Positions 52,993 through 61,548 of a DNA stretch of 64,000 nucleotides are shown here, one piece after another. The DNA is from Streptomyces humidus (lineage in GTDB: Bacteria > Actinomycetota > Actinomycetes > Streptomycetales > Streptomycetaceae). The DNA is taken from the NCBI RefSeq assembly GCF_014649655.1, contig NZ_BMTL01000029.1:1-64000 (forward strand). Reading direction: 5' to 3'. The notes below the pieces were generated by a model. The model was given only the letters and a program-made list of their open reading frames with translations. It was not told the origin of the DNA and did not search any database. Each line of letters opens with the position of its first letter. Position 1 is the first letter of the stretch. A program made the position numbers and the translations under genes.

Positions 52993-54069
52993 TCAGCTTT
53001 GGACTGCGACGGGCGTGGCCTGGGACGCCGGGCCGGAGCGGTCCGCTCCCAGCGCCCGGTCGCCGGCCTGCTGCTCCGCCGCCAGGAGCCGGGAGAGGAT
53101 CCGGCGGGCCTTGGCGACGCCGGCGTCCTGGCCGATGAGCACGTCGTGCTCCCCCTCGGGGCGCTCCTGCATTCCGATCTCCTGCTCCCGCAGGGCGTCG
53201 GCGTCCTCCCGCAGCACGGTGGCGAGCCCGGCCTCAAGCTCCTCGGTGGCCCACTCGGCGTCGACGGCGAAGTTCCGGCTGAACGCGTAGTAGTACCAGG
53301 TGGTCTTCTCGTCGACCGGCGTGATCCCGTTGAGCACCTTGATCAGGTAGCCCTCCTCGCGCGGCCGGCCCCGGCCGGTGATCCCGGAGTGCAGGACGTG
53401 GTAGCTCGGGACGTGGAACTCGGTGGCGTGGAACCGGTCGTACAGGCCGTCGGTGGCCATGGTCCGGGCGTAGAGCGGCGGCGCTTCCACGCCGGGCATC
53501 AGCCGGTCGGCGGTCACGACCCGGCCGTCCACCTCGACGGTGATGCCGTGCTCGTAGATGTAGTCGTCGCCGACGGTCGTCTTGTGCAGGAACGACTCGT
53601 GCGTCAGGTCCAGCAGGTTGTCGTGGATGAGGTCGTGGCGGCACTCGAAGAGCACCGTGTGGGTGACCGTCGCCCACTCCGGGTCGGCCATCCAGTGCGT
53701 GTCCGGGACCAGGCTCTCGTCCGCGAGTTCCACGTCTCCCGTCCAGACCCAGATCCAGCCGTCCTTCTCCACGATCGGGTAGCTGCGCACCCGGGCGCGG
53801 GCCGGGATGGCGGACTGGGCGGGGACGCGGGTGCAGGCGCCGTCGGGGCCGTAGGCGAAGCCGTGGTAGCCGCATTCGATCGAATCGCCGACCGTACGGC
53901 CCGCGGACAGGGGGTAGGCGCGGTGGGCGCAGCGGTCGGCGAGGGCGACCGCCGCGCCGTCCGGTGTGCGGTAGAGCACGATCGGCTGCTTGCAGATGAC
54001 CCGGCGCACCGGCTTCTCGGTCACCTCCGCAGACCATGCGGCGACATACCAGGTATTCAGGACGAACAT
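52993..54069 (-). CDS. Rieske non-haem iron oxygenase (vanillate O-demethylase VanA-like)
   Basis: The 358-residue protein has the Rieske 2Fe-2S ligands C47-x-H49 (ADRCAHRAYPLS) and C66-x2-H69 (ECGYHGFAYG), and a catalytic domain with the mononuclear-iron motif DNLLDLTHESFLH. N-terminal NTWYVAAWSAEV and overall size match the O-/N-demethylase branch (VanA, DdmC, toluenesulfonate monooxygenase). It would remove a methyl group from, or hydroxylate, an aromatic substrate with electrons from the PDR-type reductase. GGGAGG precedes ATG 54069. The C-terminal 25 residues are low-complexity. Confidence 0.93.
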   Translation of the reverse strand: MFVLNTWYVAAWSAEVTEKPVRRVICKQPIVLYRTPDGAAVALADRCAHRAYPLSAGRTVGDSIECGYHGFAYGPDGACTRVPAQSAIPARARVRSYPIVEKDGWIWVWTGDVELADESLVPDTHWMADPEWATVTHTVLFECRHDLIHDNLLDLTHESFLHKTTVGDDYIYEHGITVEVDGRVVTADRLMPGVEAPPLYARTMATDGLYDRFHATEFHVPSYHVLHSGITGRGRPREEGYLIKVLNGITPVDEKTTWYYYAFSRNFAVDAEWATEELEAGLATVLREDADALREQEIGMQERPEGEHDVLIGQDAGVAKARRILSRLLAAEQQAGDRALGADRSGPASQATPVAVQS

Positions 54070-54095
54070 GATCGACAACCTCCCTCTGGATGCGG

Positions 54096-54121
54096 TGAAT
54101 GCACTGTATACAGTGCATTCA
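54096..54121. promoter_or_regulatory. 26-bp perfect palindrome, likely GntR operator
   Basis: The half-site TGAATGCACTGTA is mirrored exactly around 54108/54109, with a TGTATACA core as in many FCD-type GntR operators. It lies 26 bp before the Rieske gene start and 99 bp before the divergent GntR gene, positioned to control both. Confidence 0.85.
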
Positions 54122-54220
54122 TGGGAGACAATGGGCCTGCCGGAATGGTTTTCTCTCCCCAGGCCGATCCGGCCTCGCGGCGACATCCGCCGACGACAAG
54201 CGTGAGGAACGGAGCGCGAC

Positions 54221-54928
54221 GTGAAGCCTTTGCGGGGCGACCCCCGGGACACACGCCCCCTGGGCGTCCGCGTCTACGAGCGGCTCCGCGACGAGATCGT
54301 CTCCGGCGGTCTGGAGGCCGATTCCCCCTTGGTGCAGGAGCAGTTGGCCGAGCGCCTGGGCGTGTCCCGCACCCCGCTGCGCGACGCGCTGAACCGCCTC
54401 GCCCACGAGGACCTGGTCACCTGGGTGCCGGGCAGCGGCTACATCGTCAACGCCCTGAAGCCGAGCGACATCTCCGAGGTCTACCAGGTGCGCCAGTCCT
54501 TGGAGACCCTGGCTCTGCGGCTCGCCTGCGGCAGGCACGACCGGGCCCAGTTGGCGCGGCTCCTTGCGCTGATCGAGGACATGGCGGCGTCCGACCCGGT
54601 CGACGCGGTGGCGCAGTTCGAGCTGAATCGCGCTTTCCACATGTCCTTGATCGAGCCCTGCGGGAACGCGCTCCTGCTACGGATGATCGACACGCTGTGG
54701 GACCACCCGGTCAACCGCCGCATCACCCGCTCGTACGTCGACGACGCCGCCAACGTCCCGCTCATGACGAGCGAACACCGCGCGATCTTCGAGGCAGCCC
54801 GGGCCGGCGACGAGGAACGCCTGGTCCGGCTGGCGACGGAGCACATGTACGCGGGCTATCAGGAGACGCTGCCGGAAGGCAGCGAGATCGAGCTGCGGCC
54901 CCGGCCGGGCTCCGACGGGCTGCGCTGA
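54221..54928 (+). CDS. GntR-family regulator with FCD domain
   Basis: The 235-residue protein has a winged HTH (VYERLRDEIVSGGL ... QLAERLGVSRTPLRDALNRLAHEDLV, residues 15-72) and an FCD ligand-binding domain with the metal-site pattern LNRAFHMSLIEPCGN and SEHRAIFEAARAGD. It is divergent from the Rieske gene with the 26-bp palindrome between them; this suggests a repressor released by a pathway acid. GTG at 54221 has GGAG 8 bp upstream. Confidence 0.93.
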   Translation: MKPLRGDPRDTRPLGVRVYERLRDEIVSGGLEADSPLVQEQLAERLGVSRTPLRDALNRLAHEDLVTWVPGSGYIVNALKPSDISEVYQVRQSLETLALRLACGRHDRAQLARLLALIEDMAASDPVDAVAQFELNRAFHMSLIEPCGNALLLRMIDTLWDHPVNRRITRSYVDDAANVPLMTSEHRAIFEAARAGDEERLVRLATEHMYAGYQETLPEGSEIELRPRPGSDGLR

Positions 54929-54972
54929 CGTCGAAGACCTGCCGATCCCGTGACGAGGCGGCGTGGATCCAC

Positions 54973-55021
54973 CAAGCCGCCGACCAATCTCACTGCGCTC
55001 AATGACTTTGGTCGGCTTGGG
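54973..55021. terminator. Hairpin after the GntR gene
   Basis: CAAGCC-GCC-GACCAA pairs with TTGGTCGGCTTG around a loop of about 20 nt, with a 3-nt bulge in the left arm. It lies 45 bp past the GntR stop and could end that transcript. Nothing coding was recognised from 54929 to 55290. Confidence 0.55.
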
Positions 55022-55290
55022 ATACTTCTGTGCCGCTGGAGGAGCTCTCGTCTTCCTGGGTCGCGTGCCCGAGTCCGGCGAGCTGGGCGAAGTTTCGACG
55101 CGACGGTCATGACGGCCCACCGGCGTCGTTGGCGACGTCCGGATAGCCGGTAGGCGACACCGGCAGAGTCGAGCTTGGCGAGACCTTGGCCCGGAAATGC
55201 CCCGGAACTGCAGGTCAGAGCTGGGGTGCGGGTGGGAGATATCGGGAGTAAGGGTGGGTTTCCATTCGCTGCTCAGATGCGCTCCGAGAA

Positions 55291-55331
55291 GGGCGCCTGC
55301 CGGGCATCAGCCCTGGTCAGGCGCCCTTTTT
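55291..55331 (+). terminator. Rho-independent-type terminator
   Basis: GGGCGCCTG (55291-55299) and CAGGCGCCC (55318-55326) form a perfect 9-bp stem followed by TTTTT at 55327-55331. The T-tract orientation terminates plus-strand transcription before the convergent aldehyde dehydrogenase gene. The stem can also fold in the minus-strand RNA. Confidence 0.8.
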
Positions 55332-55337
55332 CTGCGC

Positions 55338-56861
55338 CTAGAAGAAGCCCAGCTTCTTCGGCGAGTATGACACCAGCAGATTCTTCGTCTGCTGGTAGTG
55401 CTCCAGCATCATCTTGTGCGTCTCCCGTCCGATGCCGGACTGCTTGTAGCCTCCGAAGGCCGCGTGCGCCGGGTAGGCGTGATAGCAGTTCGTCCACACC
55501 CGGCCGGCCTGTATGGCCCGGCCGGCGCGGTAGGCCGTGTTGATGTCGCGGGTCCACACACCGGCCCCCAGGCCGTACGAGGTGTCGTTGGCGATCTTGA
55601 CGGCGTCGTCGAAGTCGTCGAACGAGGCCACCGACACCACCGGGCCGAAGATCTCCTCCTGGAAGATCCGCATGCGGTTGTCCCCTTCGAATATCGTCGG
55701 TCGGACGTAGTAGCCGCCCTTCAACTCGCCGTCGTATTCAGCGCGTTCGCCGCCCGTGAGGACCTTGGCGCCCTCCTGCCGGCCGATGTCGATGTACGAG
55801 AGGATCTTGGTGAGCTGGTCACTGGACGCCTGCGCGCCGATCATCGTGTCCGTGTCGAGGGGATGGCCCGGCTTGATGAGTTCGGTGCGGGCCACGGCCG
55901 CCTGGAGGAAGTCGCCGTAGTTGCCGCGCTGGATCAGGCCGCGCGACGGGCAGGTGCAGACCTCGCCCTGGTTGAGCGCGAACATGGTGAAGCCCTCCAG
56001 GGCCTTGTCGCGCAGGTCGTCGTCCTTGTCCCACACGTCGTCGAAGAAGATGTTCGGCGACTTGCCGCCCAGTTCCAGCGTGACGGGCTTCAGGTTCTCG
56101 GCGGCGTACTGCATGATCAGGCGTCCTGTGGACGTCTCACCCGTGAAGGCCACCTTCGCCACCCGCGGGCTGGACGCCAGCGGCTTGCCGGCCTCCGGGC
56201 CGAACCCGTTGACGATGTTCACCACGCCCGGCGGCAGCAGGTCCGCGATCAGACTCATCCAGTAATGCAGCGAGACGGGCGTCTGCTCGGCGGGCTTGAT
56301 CACGACGGCGTTGCCCGCGGCGAGGGCCGGAGCGAGCTTCCACACGGCCATCAGGATCGGGAAGTTCCACGGGATGATCTGCGCGACGACCCCGAGGGGC
56401 TCGTGGAAGTGGTACGCCACGGTGTCGTCGTCGACCTGGCTGAGGGAGCCCTCCTGGGCACGGACCGCGCCGGCGAAGTAGCGGAAGTGGTCGATGGCCA
56501 ACGGGATGTCCGCCGCCAGCGTCTCACGCACCGGCTTGCCGTTCTCCCAGCTCTCCGCGACCGCCAGCGGCTCCAGGTGCGCCTCCATGCGGTCGGCGAT
56601 CTTCAGCAGGATGTCGGAACGCTCGGTCGCCGACGTGCGGCCCCAGCCCGGCGCGGCCGCGTGCGCCGCGTCCAGCGCCCGCTCCACGTCCTCCGCCGTG
56701 CCGCGCGCCACCTCCGTGAACGTCTCCCCGTTCACCGGCGAGGGGTTCTCGAAGTACCGCCCGCGAGCGGGCGGCACGTACTCGCCGCCGATCCAGTGGT
56801 CGTAGCGCGCCTGGTAGGAGACGATCGCGCCCTCGCTTCCGGGCGCCGCGTAACGGGTCAT
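55338..56861 (-). CDS. NAD-dependent aldehyde dehydrogenase (acetaldehyde/ExaC-AldB type)
   Basis: The 507-residue enzyme has the ALDH motifs PWNFPILMAVWKLAPALAAGNAVV, FTGETSTG, the general base Glu in TLELGGKSPN and the catalytic Cys in NQGEVCTCPSR; the double Cys context and C-terminal KNLLVSYSPKKLGFF are typical of acetaldehyde dehydrogenases of the ExaC/AldB branch. It oxidises a short aldehyde to an acid. An activator-like gene with a GAF domain lies 112 bp upstream on the same strand. It could take acetaldehyde from meta-cleavage, but its regulation appears separate. Confidence 0.93.
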   Translation of the reverse strand: MTRYAAPGSEGAIVSYQARYDHWIGGEYVPPARGRYFENPSPVNGETFTEVARGTAEDVERALDAAHAAAPGWGRTSATERSDILLKIADRMEAHLEPLAVAESWENGKPVRETLAADIPLAIDHFRYFAGAVRAQEGSLSQVDDDTVAYHFHEPLGVVAQIIPWNFPILMAVWKLAPALAAGNAVVIKPAEQTPVSLHYWMSLIADLLPPGVVNIVNGFGPEAGKPLASSPRVAKVAFTGETSTGRLIMQYAAENLKPVTLELGGKSPNIFFDDVWDKDDDLRDKALEGFTMFALNQGEVCTCPSRGLIQRGNYGDFLQAAVARTELIKPGHPLDTDTMIGAQASSDQLTKILSYIDIGRQEGAKVLTGGERAEYDGELKGGYYVRPTIFEGDNRMRIFQEEIFGPVVSVASFDDFDDAVKIANDTSYGLGAGVWTRDINTAYRAGRAIQAGRVWTNCYHAYPAHAAFGGYKQSGIGRETHKMMLEHYQQTKNLLVSYSPKKLGFF

Positions 56862-56973
56862 CCTGGTCTGCCTCCTTCAGCAGCGCTGCCCGCCGTCGGA
56901 CAGCTCCGTGCACGACGCTAGGGAAGCGGACGTTGCGGTCACGTTGCGGTGCCGGCCGTGTTCAGGGGCGCGG

Positions 56974-58365
56974 TCACTCTCCCGGCGCCGTCAGTTCCGA
57001 CTCCAGGGACGCGAGGCGGGCCCGGGTCGCCGCGGTCGGACGGGCTGCCGAGAGAGCCCGCCACACGTCGAGATCGTCCTCGCCCCAGGGTGCGTGCGCC
57101 CAGTCCGCCAGCAGGTCGGGGTCGCCGCAGCCGATCAGCGCGGCGCGCAGACCGTCGGCGAGACGCCGTCGGAGCCGTGCCACCGCCGGCGCCCGGGATC
57201 CCGGCAGCGGCGGCCCGGTGTACGCCGTCAGCGCCGCCGTCACCGCGCCGGCCGCCAGCCGTCGTTCGACGACGTCCAGGTCCGACTCGAACGCGGCGGT
57301 GAGCCGGTAGGGCCGCGAGGCCAGCAATCCGGGGCCCAGCACCCCGCGCAGCCGGGCCAGCTCGGCTCGCAGCGTCACCGGTGTCACCGACTCGTCCTCG
57401 TACAGCGCGCACAGCAGTTCATCGCCCGTCAGGCCTTCGGGGCGACGGGCCAGCAGCAACAGGATCTCGCTGTGCCGACGGCTCAGCCTGATGGCCCGTC
57501 CACCGGTGACCACTCGCGCCTCGTCCCGGCCCAGCACGGTCAGCCGCGGTGTCTCGGCCGCCTGCCGGACCGGGGCGAGCAACGCCAGGTGGGCCTCCGC
57601 GGCCCGGGCGACCGCCTGCACGAACCCCAGGCTGTGCGGGTGTGCCAGCCCGTTCCCGCCCGTGATGTCCACGGCGCCCAGGACCCGCCCGGTCCGCGGA
57701 TCGTGCACCGGGGCGGCAGCGCACGTCCACGGCTGCACGCGCCGTATGAAGTGCTCGGCCGCGAACACCTGCACCGGCCGGTCCAGGGCGACCGCCGTGC
57801 CGGGCGCGTTCGTCCCCACCGCGTTCTCCGCCCAGCGTGCGCCGGGCACGAAGTTCATCCGCCCCGCCTGTCGCCGGGTCGCCGCGTGCCCCTCCACCCA
57901 CAGCAGCCTGCCGCGCGCGTCGCACACCGCCAGCAGATGCTCGCCGTCGGCGGCGAACGTGCCCATCAGCTCGCGGAACAGGGGCATCACTCGAGCCAGC
58001 GGATGCTCGCAGCGGTAGGCGCCCAGCTCACCGTCGTCCAACTCGACGCTCGCGGCGCCGTCCGGGCCGACGCCGGCCCGCGCGGAACGCCGCCACGAGT
58101 CGGCCACGACGGCACGCACCGGTCGGGGCACGGTGCCCGCCTCGGTGAACGTCTCGTGCGCCCGACGCAGGAGCCGTACTCGCTCGGCGGGGTCGGCCCC
58201 GGGTTCCAGGGCCACCCAGGGATCGGTCAACTGGTCCTCCCGGAACGCGGTACGGCTGAGTGCGGGTCGCAGGGTGCGGCTGGGGACATCGTCACGCCGG
58301 GTGCGCGGCGCGACAACCGTCCGGCGACACTCAGTCGAAACGTCGCCGGCGGGTCGTGTGATCAC
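56974..58365 (-). CDS. GAF-domain (AcoR-like) transcriptional regulator without AAA+ domain
   Basis: The 463-residue protein resembles the sensor half of AcoR-type activators: VRLLRRAHETF, a SWRRSARAGV segment, then a GAF domain with WTCAAAPVHDPRTGRVLGAVDITGG (about residues 230-260). In place of the AAA+ and Fis HTH domains it has a winged-helix-like C-terminal part (IRLSRRHSEILLLLARR ... VTPVTLRAELARLRGVLG). In Streptomyces such regulators sit beside acetaldehyde dehydrogenase genes, as here. The GTG start at 58365 is uncertain; homology begins about 45 residues in. Confidence 0.82.
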   Translation of the reverse strand: MITRPAGDVSTECRRTVVAPRTRRDDVPSRTLRPALSRTAFREDQLTDPWVALEPGADPAERVRLLRRAHETFTEAGTVPRPVRAVVADSWRRSARAGVGPDGAASVELDDGELGAYRCEHPLARVMPLFRELMGTFAADGEHLLAVCDARGRLLWVEGHAATRRQAGRMNFVPGARWAENAVGTNAPGTAVALDRPVQVFAAEHFIRRVQPWTCAAAPVHDPRTGRVLGAVDITGGNGLAHPHSLGFVQAVARAAEAHLALLAPVRQAAETPRLTVLGRDEARVVTGGRAIRLSRRHSEILLLLARRPEGLTGDELLCALYEDESVTPVTLRAELARLRGVLGPGLLASRPYRLTAAFESDLDVVERRLAAGAVTAALTAYTGPPLPGSRAPAVARLRRRLADGLRAALIGCGDPDLLADWAHAPWGEDDLDVWRALSAARPTAATRARLASLESELTAPGE

Positions 58366-58682
58366 GCTACGGGCGCCGGTCGGGCGGACAGGGGGAACGG
58401 CCGAGATCCGTGGACGAACCCGCGTTTGTGGACAACTCGGTCACCCGAAGGAGGGGTTCCGGTCATCCGGCGGCCAGGGCGAGGCACGCGGACCCGGCTC
58501 GCGGCCTCGGTGACACATGAACCTGTCCTTCGGGGCGCACACGGGCCGAGACCCGTCAGGGACGCAGCGAGGCGGCGTCCTCAGGCCCCGCTTCGGAACA
58601 TCTCGCTCCGGAACGCCCCGCTCCGAACGTTTCCCGCCGCCCGTCGCTGCCTGCCGCCCGCCGCCTGCCGCCCGTAGGCCTC
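58366..58682. other. Non-coding spacer with short GC repeats
   Basis: No coding frame was recognised in these 317 bp. Around 58590-58680 there are degenerate direct repeats of CGCTCCGGAACG and CCGCCCG type. The stretch next to 58365 should hold the promoter of the GAF regulator. Confidence 0.35.
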
Positions 58683-59891
58683 TCAGGCTCGCTCCGCCAC
58701 CGCGGCCGGGTCGTCGAGCACGGCTCGCACCACCGAGTGCGCGGCCCCGAGCAGGGGTCCCTCGGGGCCCAGCCGGGAGACGGAGACGGGACAGGCGGGG
58801 CCCGCCGTGCGCCGGGAGAGTTCGGCCTCCAGCGACGGCAGAAGCCACGGCGCGAGTCCGGCCAGGGCGCCGCCGAGCACGACGCTCTGCGGATCCAGCA
58901 GGTTGAGCGCACCGGTCAGGGCGATGCCCAGGGCTGTTCCCGCCTCGCGCAGAGCGCGCCGCACCTCCGGATCACCGTCCGCGGCGCGGCCCGCGAGGAG
59001 GCCGACGCGGTCCTCGCCCGGTTCCAGCCCGGCCGACCGCAGCACCGCCTCCTCACCGGCGTACTGCTCCAGACATCCGCGTCCGCCGCACCCGCACTCC
59101 GGCCCGTCGGGATGCACCGGCACATGGCCCAGCTCGCCCGCGAAGCCGCGGGTGCCGCGCAGCAGGCTGCCGTCCACGACCAGCGCGGCGCCGATGCCGA
59201 TCTCTGCCGACACGTGCAGGAAGTTCGCCGGAGTGTCCGCGCCGAGCCAGAGTTCGGCCAGCCCGCCGAAGTTGGCTTCGTTGTCGACGGTCAGGGGGAA
59301 TTCGCCGGGCAGCAGCGCCCCGAGGTCGACGTCCTGCCAGCCGAGGTTCGGCGCACGGACGACCGTGCGGGCGTCGCGGGCGACGAGGCCGGGGACGGCC
59401 ACCGCGAGGCCCGCCGGCCACAGCCCCTCGCCCTCGGCCTCGGCGACGACCTGGCGCACGAGCCCGGTCAGTTCCTCGACGACCGGCCCGGGGGAGCGGC
59501 CCCGGTTGGCGACGTGCCGCTCGGCACGCGCCCGGACGTCACCACGCAGGTCGACGGCGCAGACCGCCAGATGGTCGACGCCGACCTCGGCGCCGATGCC
59601 CACCGGTCCGCGCCCGCTGACCGCCAGCGCCGATCCCGGGCGCCCCACCCGGCCGGGCCGCTCGGGGCCCAGTTCCTCCAGCAGACCGGTACGTATGAGC
59701 TCGTCGACGAGGGTCGAGACCGCCGCCCGGGTCAGACCGATGCGTGAGGCGATGCCCGCGCGCGAGAGCGGTCCGTCGGCGTGGACGGCGTGCATCACCC
59801 TGGCCAGATTGCGCCGGCGCATGCCCTGCTGGGTGTCGGGCAGCGCGCGCCCCGGTCCGGTCGGCCGGGCCTCGTGCGGCGGTGCGGTCAT
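58683..59891 (-). CDS. xylR: ROK-family transcriptional repressor of xylose genes (XylR-type)
   Basis: The 402-residue protein has an N-terminal winged HTH (RRNLARVMHAVHADGPLSRAGIASRIGLTRAAVSTLV) and a ROK sugar-kinase-like domain with GIGAEVGVDHL, FAGELGHVPV and the zinc motif CGCGGRGCLEQYAG. It lies 72 bp downstream of xylB on the same strand, and with xylA divergent this is the classic actinobacterial xyl regulator arrangement. It probably represses xylA and xylB/xylR until xylose is present. Confidence 0.88.
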   Translation of the reverse strand: MTAPPHEARPTGPGRALPDTQQGMRRRNLARVMHAVHADGPLSRAGIASRIGLTRAAVSTLVDELIRTGLLEELGPERPGRVGRPGSALAVSGRGPVGIGAEVGVDHLAVCAVDLRGDVRARAERHVANRGRSPGPVVEELTGLVRQVVAEAEGEGLWPAGLAVAVPGLVARDARTVVRAPNLGWQDVDLGALLPGEFPLTVDNEANFGGLAELWLGADTPANFLHVSAEIGIGAALVVDGSLLRGTRGFAGELGHVPVHPDGPECGCGGRGCLEQYAGEEAVLRSAGLEPGEDRVGLLAGRAADGDPEVRRALREAGTALGIALTGALNLLDPQSVVLGGALAGLAPWLLPSLEAELSRRTAGPACPVSVSRLGPEGPLLGAAHSVVRAVLDDPAAVAERA

Positions 59892-59963
59892 GCCTCCGTC
59901 GATTCGTCGATCTGTTGATGTTGGGGTGCCGATGTCAAGGCACCGATGTCCGGGCGTCGGTGT

Positions 59964-61409
59964 TCAGCGCGCGTCCGTGCTCCGTTCCAGCAGCGCGGCC
60001 GCGTCGGAGAGTACCCCGGCGATACGGCCCAGCGTCGCCTCGTCCCGATCGACGGCGTCGAGGACCGGGCCCCGCGCGGTGTCCCAGCGGCGGGCGACGG
60101 CGGCCGGGTCCTCGCCGGTCAGGAGGCCCGCCGCCTGCGCCGCGGCTCCCAGCGCGACGAGCTCCCTGGCCTCGGGCACCTGGACCGGCCGCCCGGACAG
60201 CCGGCGCACGGTCTGCTGCCAGGCGTCGCCGCGGGCGCCGCCGCCGATCAGCAGAAGGGGGGCCGAGCGGTCGGCGTCCTCGTCCAGGACCAGGTCGAGC
60301 GCGCCGAGCAGGGAGTGCACGGCGCCGTCGTAGGCGGCCTGGAGGAGCTGACCGGCGGTCGTGTCGTGGCGCAGCCCGTGCAGCAGGCCGGAGGCGTTCG
60401 GCAGGTTCGGGGTGCGTTCGCCGTCCAGGTAGGGCAGCAGGGTGAGGTGCTCGGCGGGCTCCACGGCCTCGCGGTCCAGACCGAGCAGAGCGGCGACGCG
60501 GTCGACGGCGAGTGTGCAGTTCAGGGTGCAGGCGAGCGGCAGCCAGTCGCCGTGGGCGTCGGCGAAGCCGGCCACGGTGCCGGTGGGGTCGGTGGGGCGG
60601 TGCTTGGCCACCGCGTACACCGTGCCCGAGGTGCCCAGGCTCAGGACCGGTGTGCCCGGGCGCAGCCCGAGGCCAAGGGCCGCCGCCGCGTTGTCGCCGG
60701 TGCCGGGGGCGACCAGCGTTCCCTTGGCGAAGGGCAGGTCGTGGCTGTCGCGCACGGTGCCCGCCACCTCGCCGGGCCGCACCACGCGGGGCAGCAGCGC
60801 GGGGGAGAGCCCCACGTGGGCGAGGATCTCCTCGTCGTACGCCTCCGTGGCCGAAGCCCACCAGCCGGTGCCGGACGCGTCGCCGCGGTCCGTGGTGCCC
60901 TCGCCCGTCAGACGCTCGGTGAGGTAGTCGTGGGGGAGGCGTACCGACTTCGTGGCCCGCAGGGCCTCCGGCTCGTTCTCGGCCAGCCAGGCCCATTTCG
61001 TGACCGTGAAGGAGGCCGCCGGCACGGATCCGGTGCGTTCCGCCCAGAACTTCGCGCCGCCCAGCTCCTCGGTCAGCCGACGGGCCTGGGGCGCCGACCG
61101 CACGTCGTTCCACAACAGTGCCGGACGCACCGGCTCCCCGCGCCCGTCCAGCGTGACCAGCCCGTGCTGCTGTCCTCCGATGGACACCGCGGCCACCTCG
61201 CGCGCCGCGTCGCCGCACTGGTGCAACGCCTCGCGCAGGGCGTCCCACCACTGGCGCGGGTCGCTCTCGCGACCGGCCCCGGAGGAGACCGTGTGCGGGG
61301 CCTGGCCACTCGCGACGACCTCGCCGGTGGCCGAGTCGACGACCAGGGCCTTGGTGGACTGGGTGGACGTGTCCACGCCGACGACGAGCGGACCCTCGGC
61401 TGCTGACAT
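59964..61409 (-). CDS. xylB: Xylulokinase
   Basis: The 481-residue FGGY-family kinase starts with the phosphate loop VVGVDTSTQSTKALVVD and has GGQQHGLV, the LWNDVRS substrate segment, catalytic-base region GDASGTGWW and the ATP site LGTSGTVYA and GGGARGDAWQQ. It phosphorylates D-xylulose made by the divergent xylose isomerase. ATG at 61409 has GGGAG 6 bp upstream; an in-frame ATG at 61424 is less well placed. xylB and the ROK repressor gene form an operon. Confidence 0.95.
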   Translation of the reverse strand: MSAAEGPLVVGVDTSTQSTKALVVDSATGEVVASGQAPHTVSSGAGRESDPRQWWDALREALHQCGDAAREVAAVSIGGQQHGLVTLDGRGEPVRPALLWNDVRSAPQARRLTEELGGAKFWAERTGSVPAASFTVTKWAWLAENEPEALRATKSVRLPHDYLTERLTGEGTTDRGDASGTGWWASATEAYDEEILAHVGLSPALLPRVVRPGEVAGTVRDSHDLPFAKGTLVAPGTGDNAAAALGLGLRPGTPVLSLGTSGTVYAVAKHRPTDPTGTVAGFADAHGDWLPLACTLNCTLAVDRVAALLGLDREAVEPAEHLTLLPYLDGERTPNLPNASGLLHGLRHDTTAGQLLQAAYDGAVHSLLGALDLVLDEDADRSAPLLLIGGGARGDAWQQTVRRLSGRPVQVPEARELVALGAAAQAAGLLTGEDPAAVARRWDTARGPVLDAVDRDEATLGRIAGVLSDAAALLERSTDAR

Positions 61410-61474
61410 CGGGTTCTCCCTCAAGTTTTTTCCGCGGCTCTGCGGGATCTGTCTTCCCAGAGATGCGTCCGCAT

Positions 61475-61505
61475 ACTAATTTGTAAACGGCCATGACGAA
61501 ATAGT
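61475..61505. promoter_or_regulatory. Imperfect inverted repeat in the divergent xyl promoter
   Basis: ACTAATTTGT (61475-61484) and ACGAAATAGT (61496-61505) are imperfect inverted copies in the only AT-rich part of the 139-bp xylB-xylA spacer. ROK repressors favour such AT-rich dyads, so this is a candidate XylR site. Confidence 0.45.
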
Positions 61506-61548
61506 TCGCCACCGCCAGCACGACAGTCTTCGAGCAAGGAGCCGCGGC

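Noticed and set aside
52999..55005. 668-codon plus-strand frame over the Rieske and GntR genes
   Set aside because: It is antisense to the Rieske gene and out of frame with GntR, both with clear motifs.
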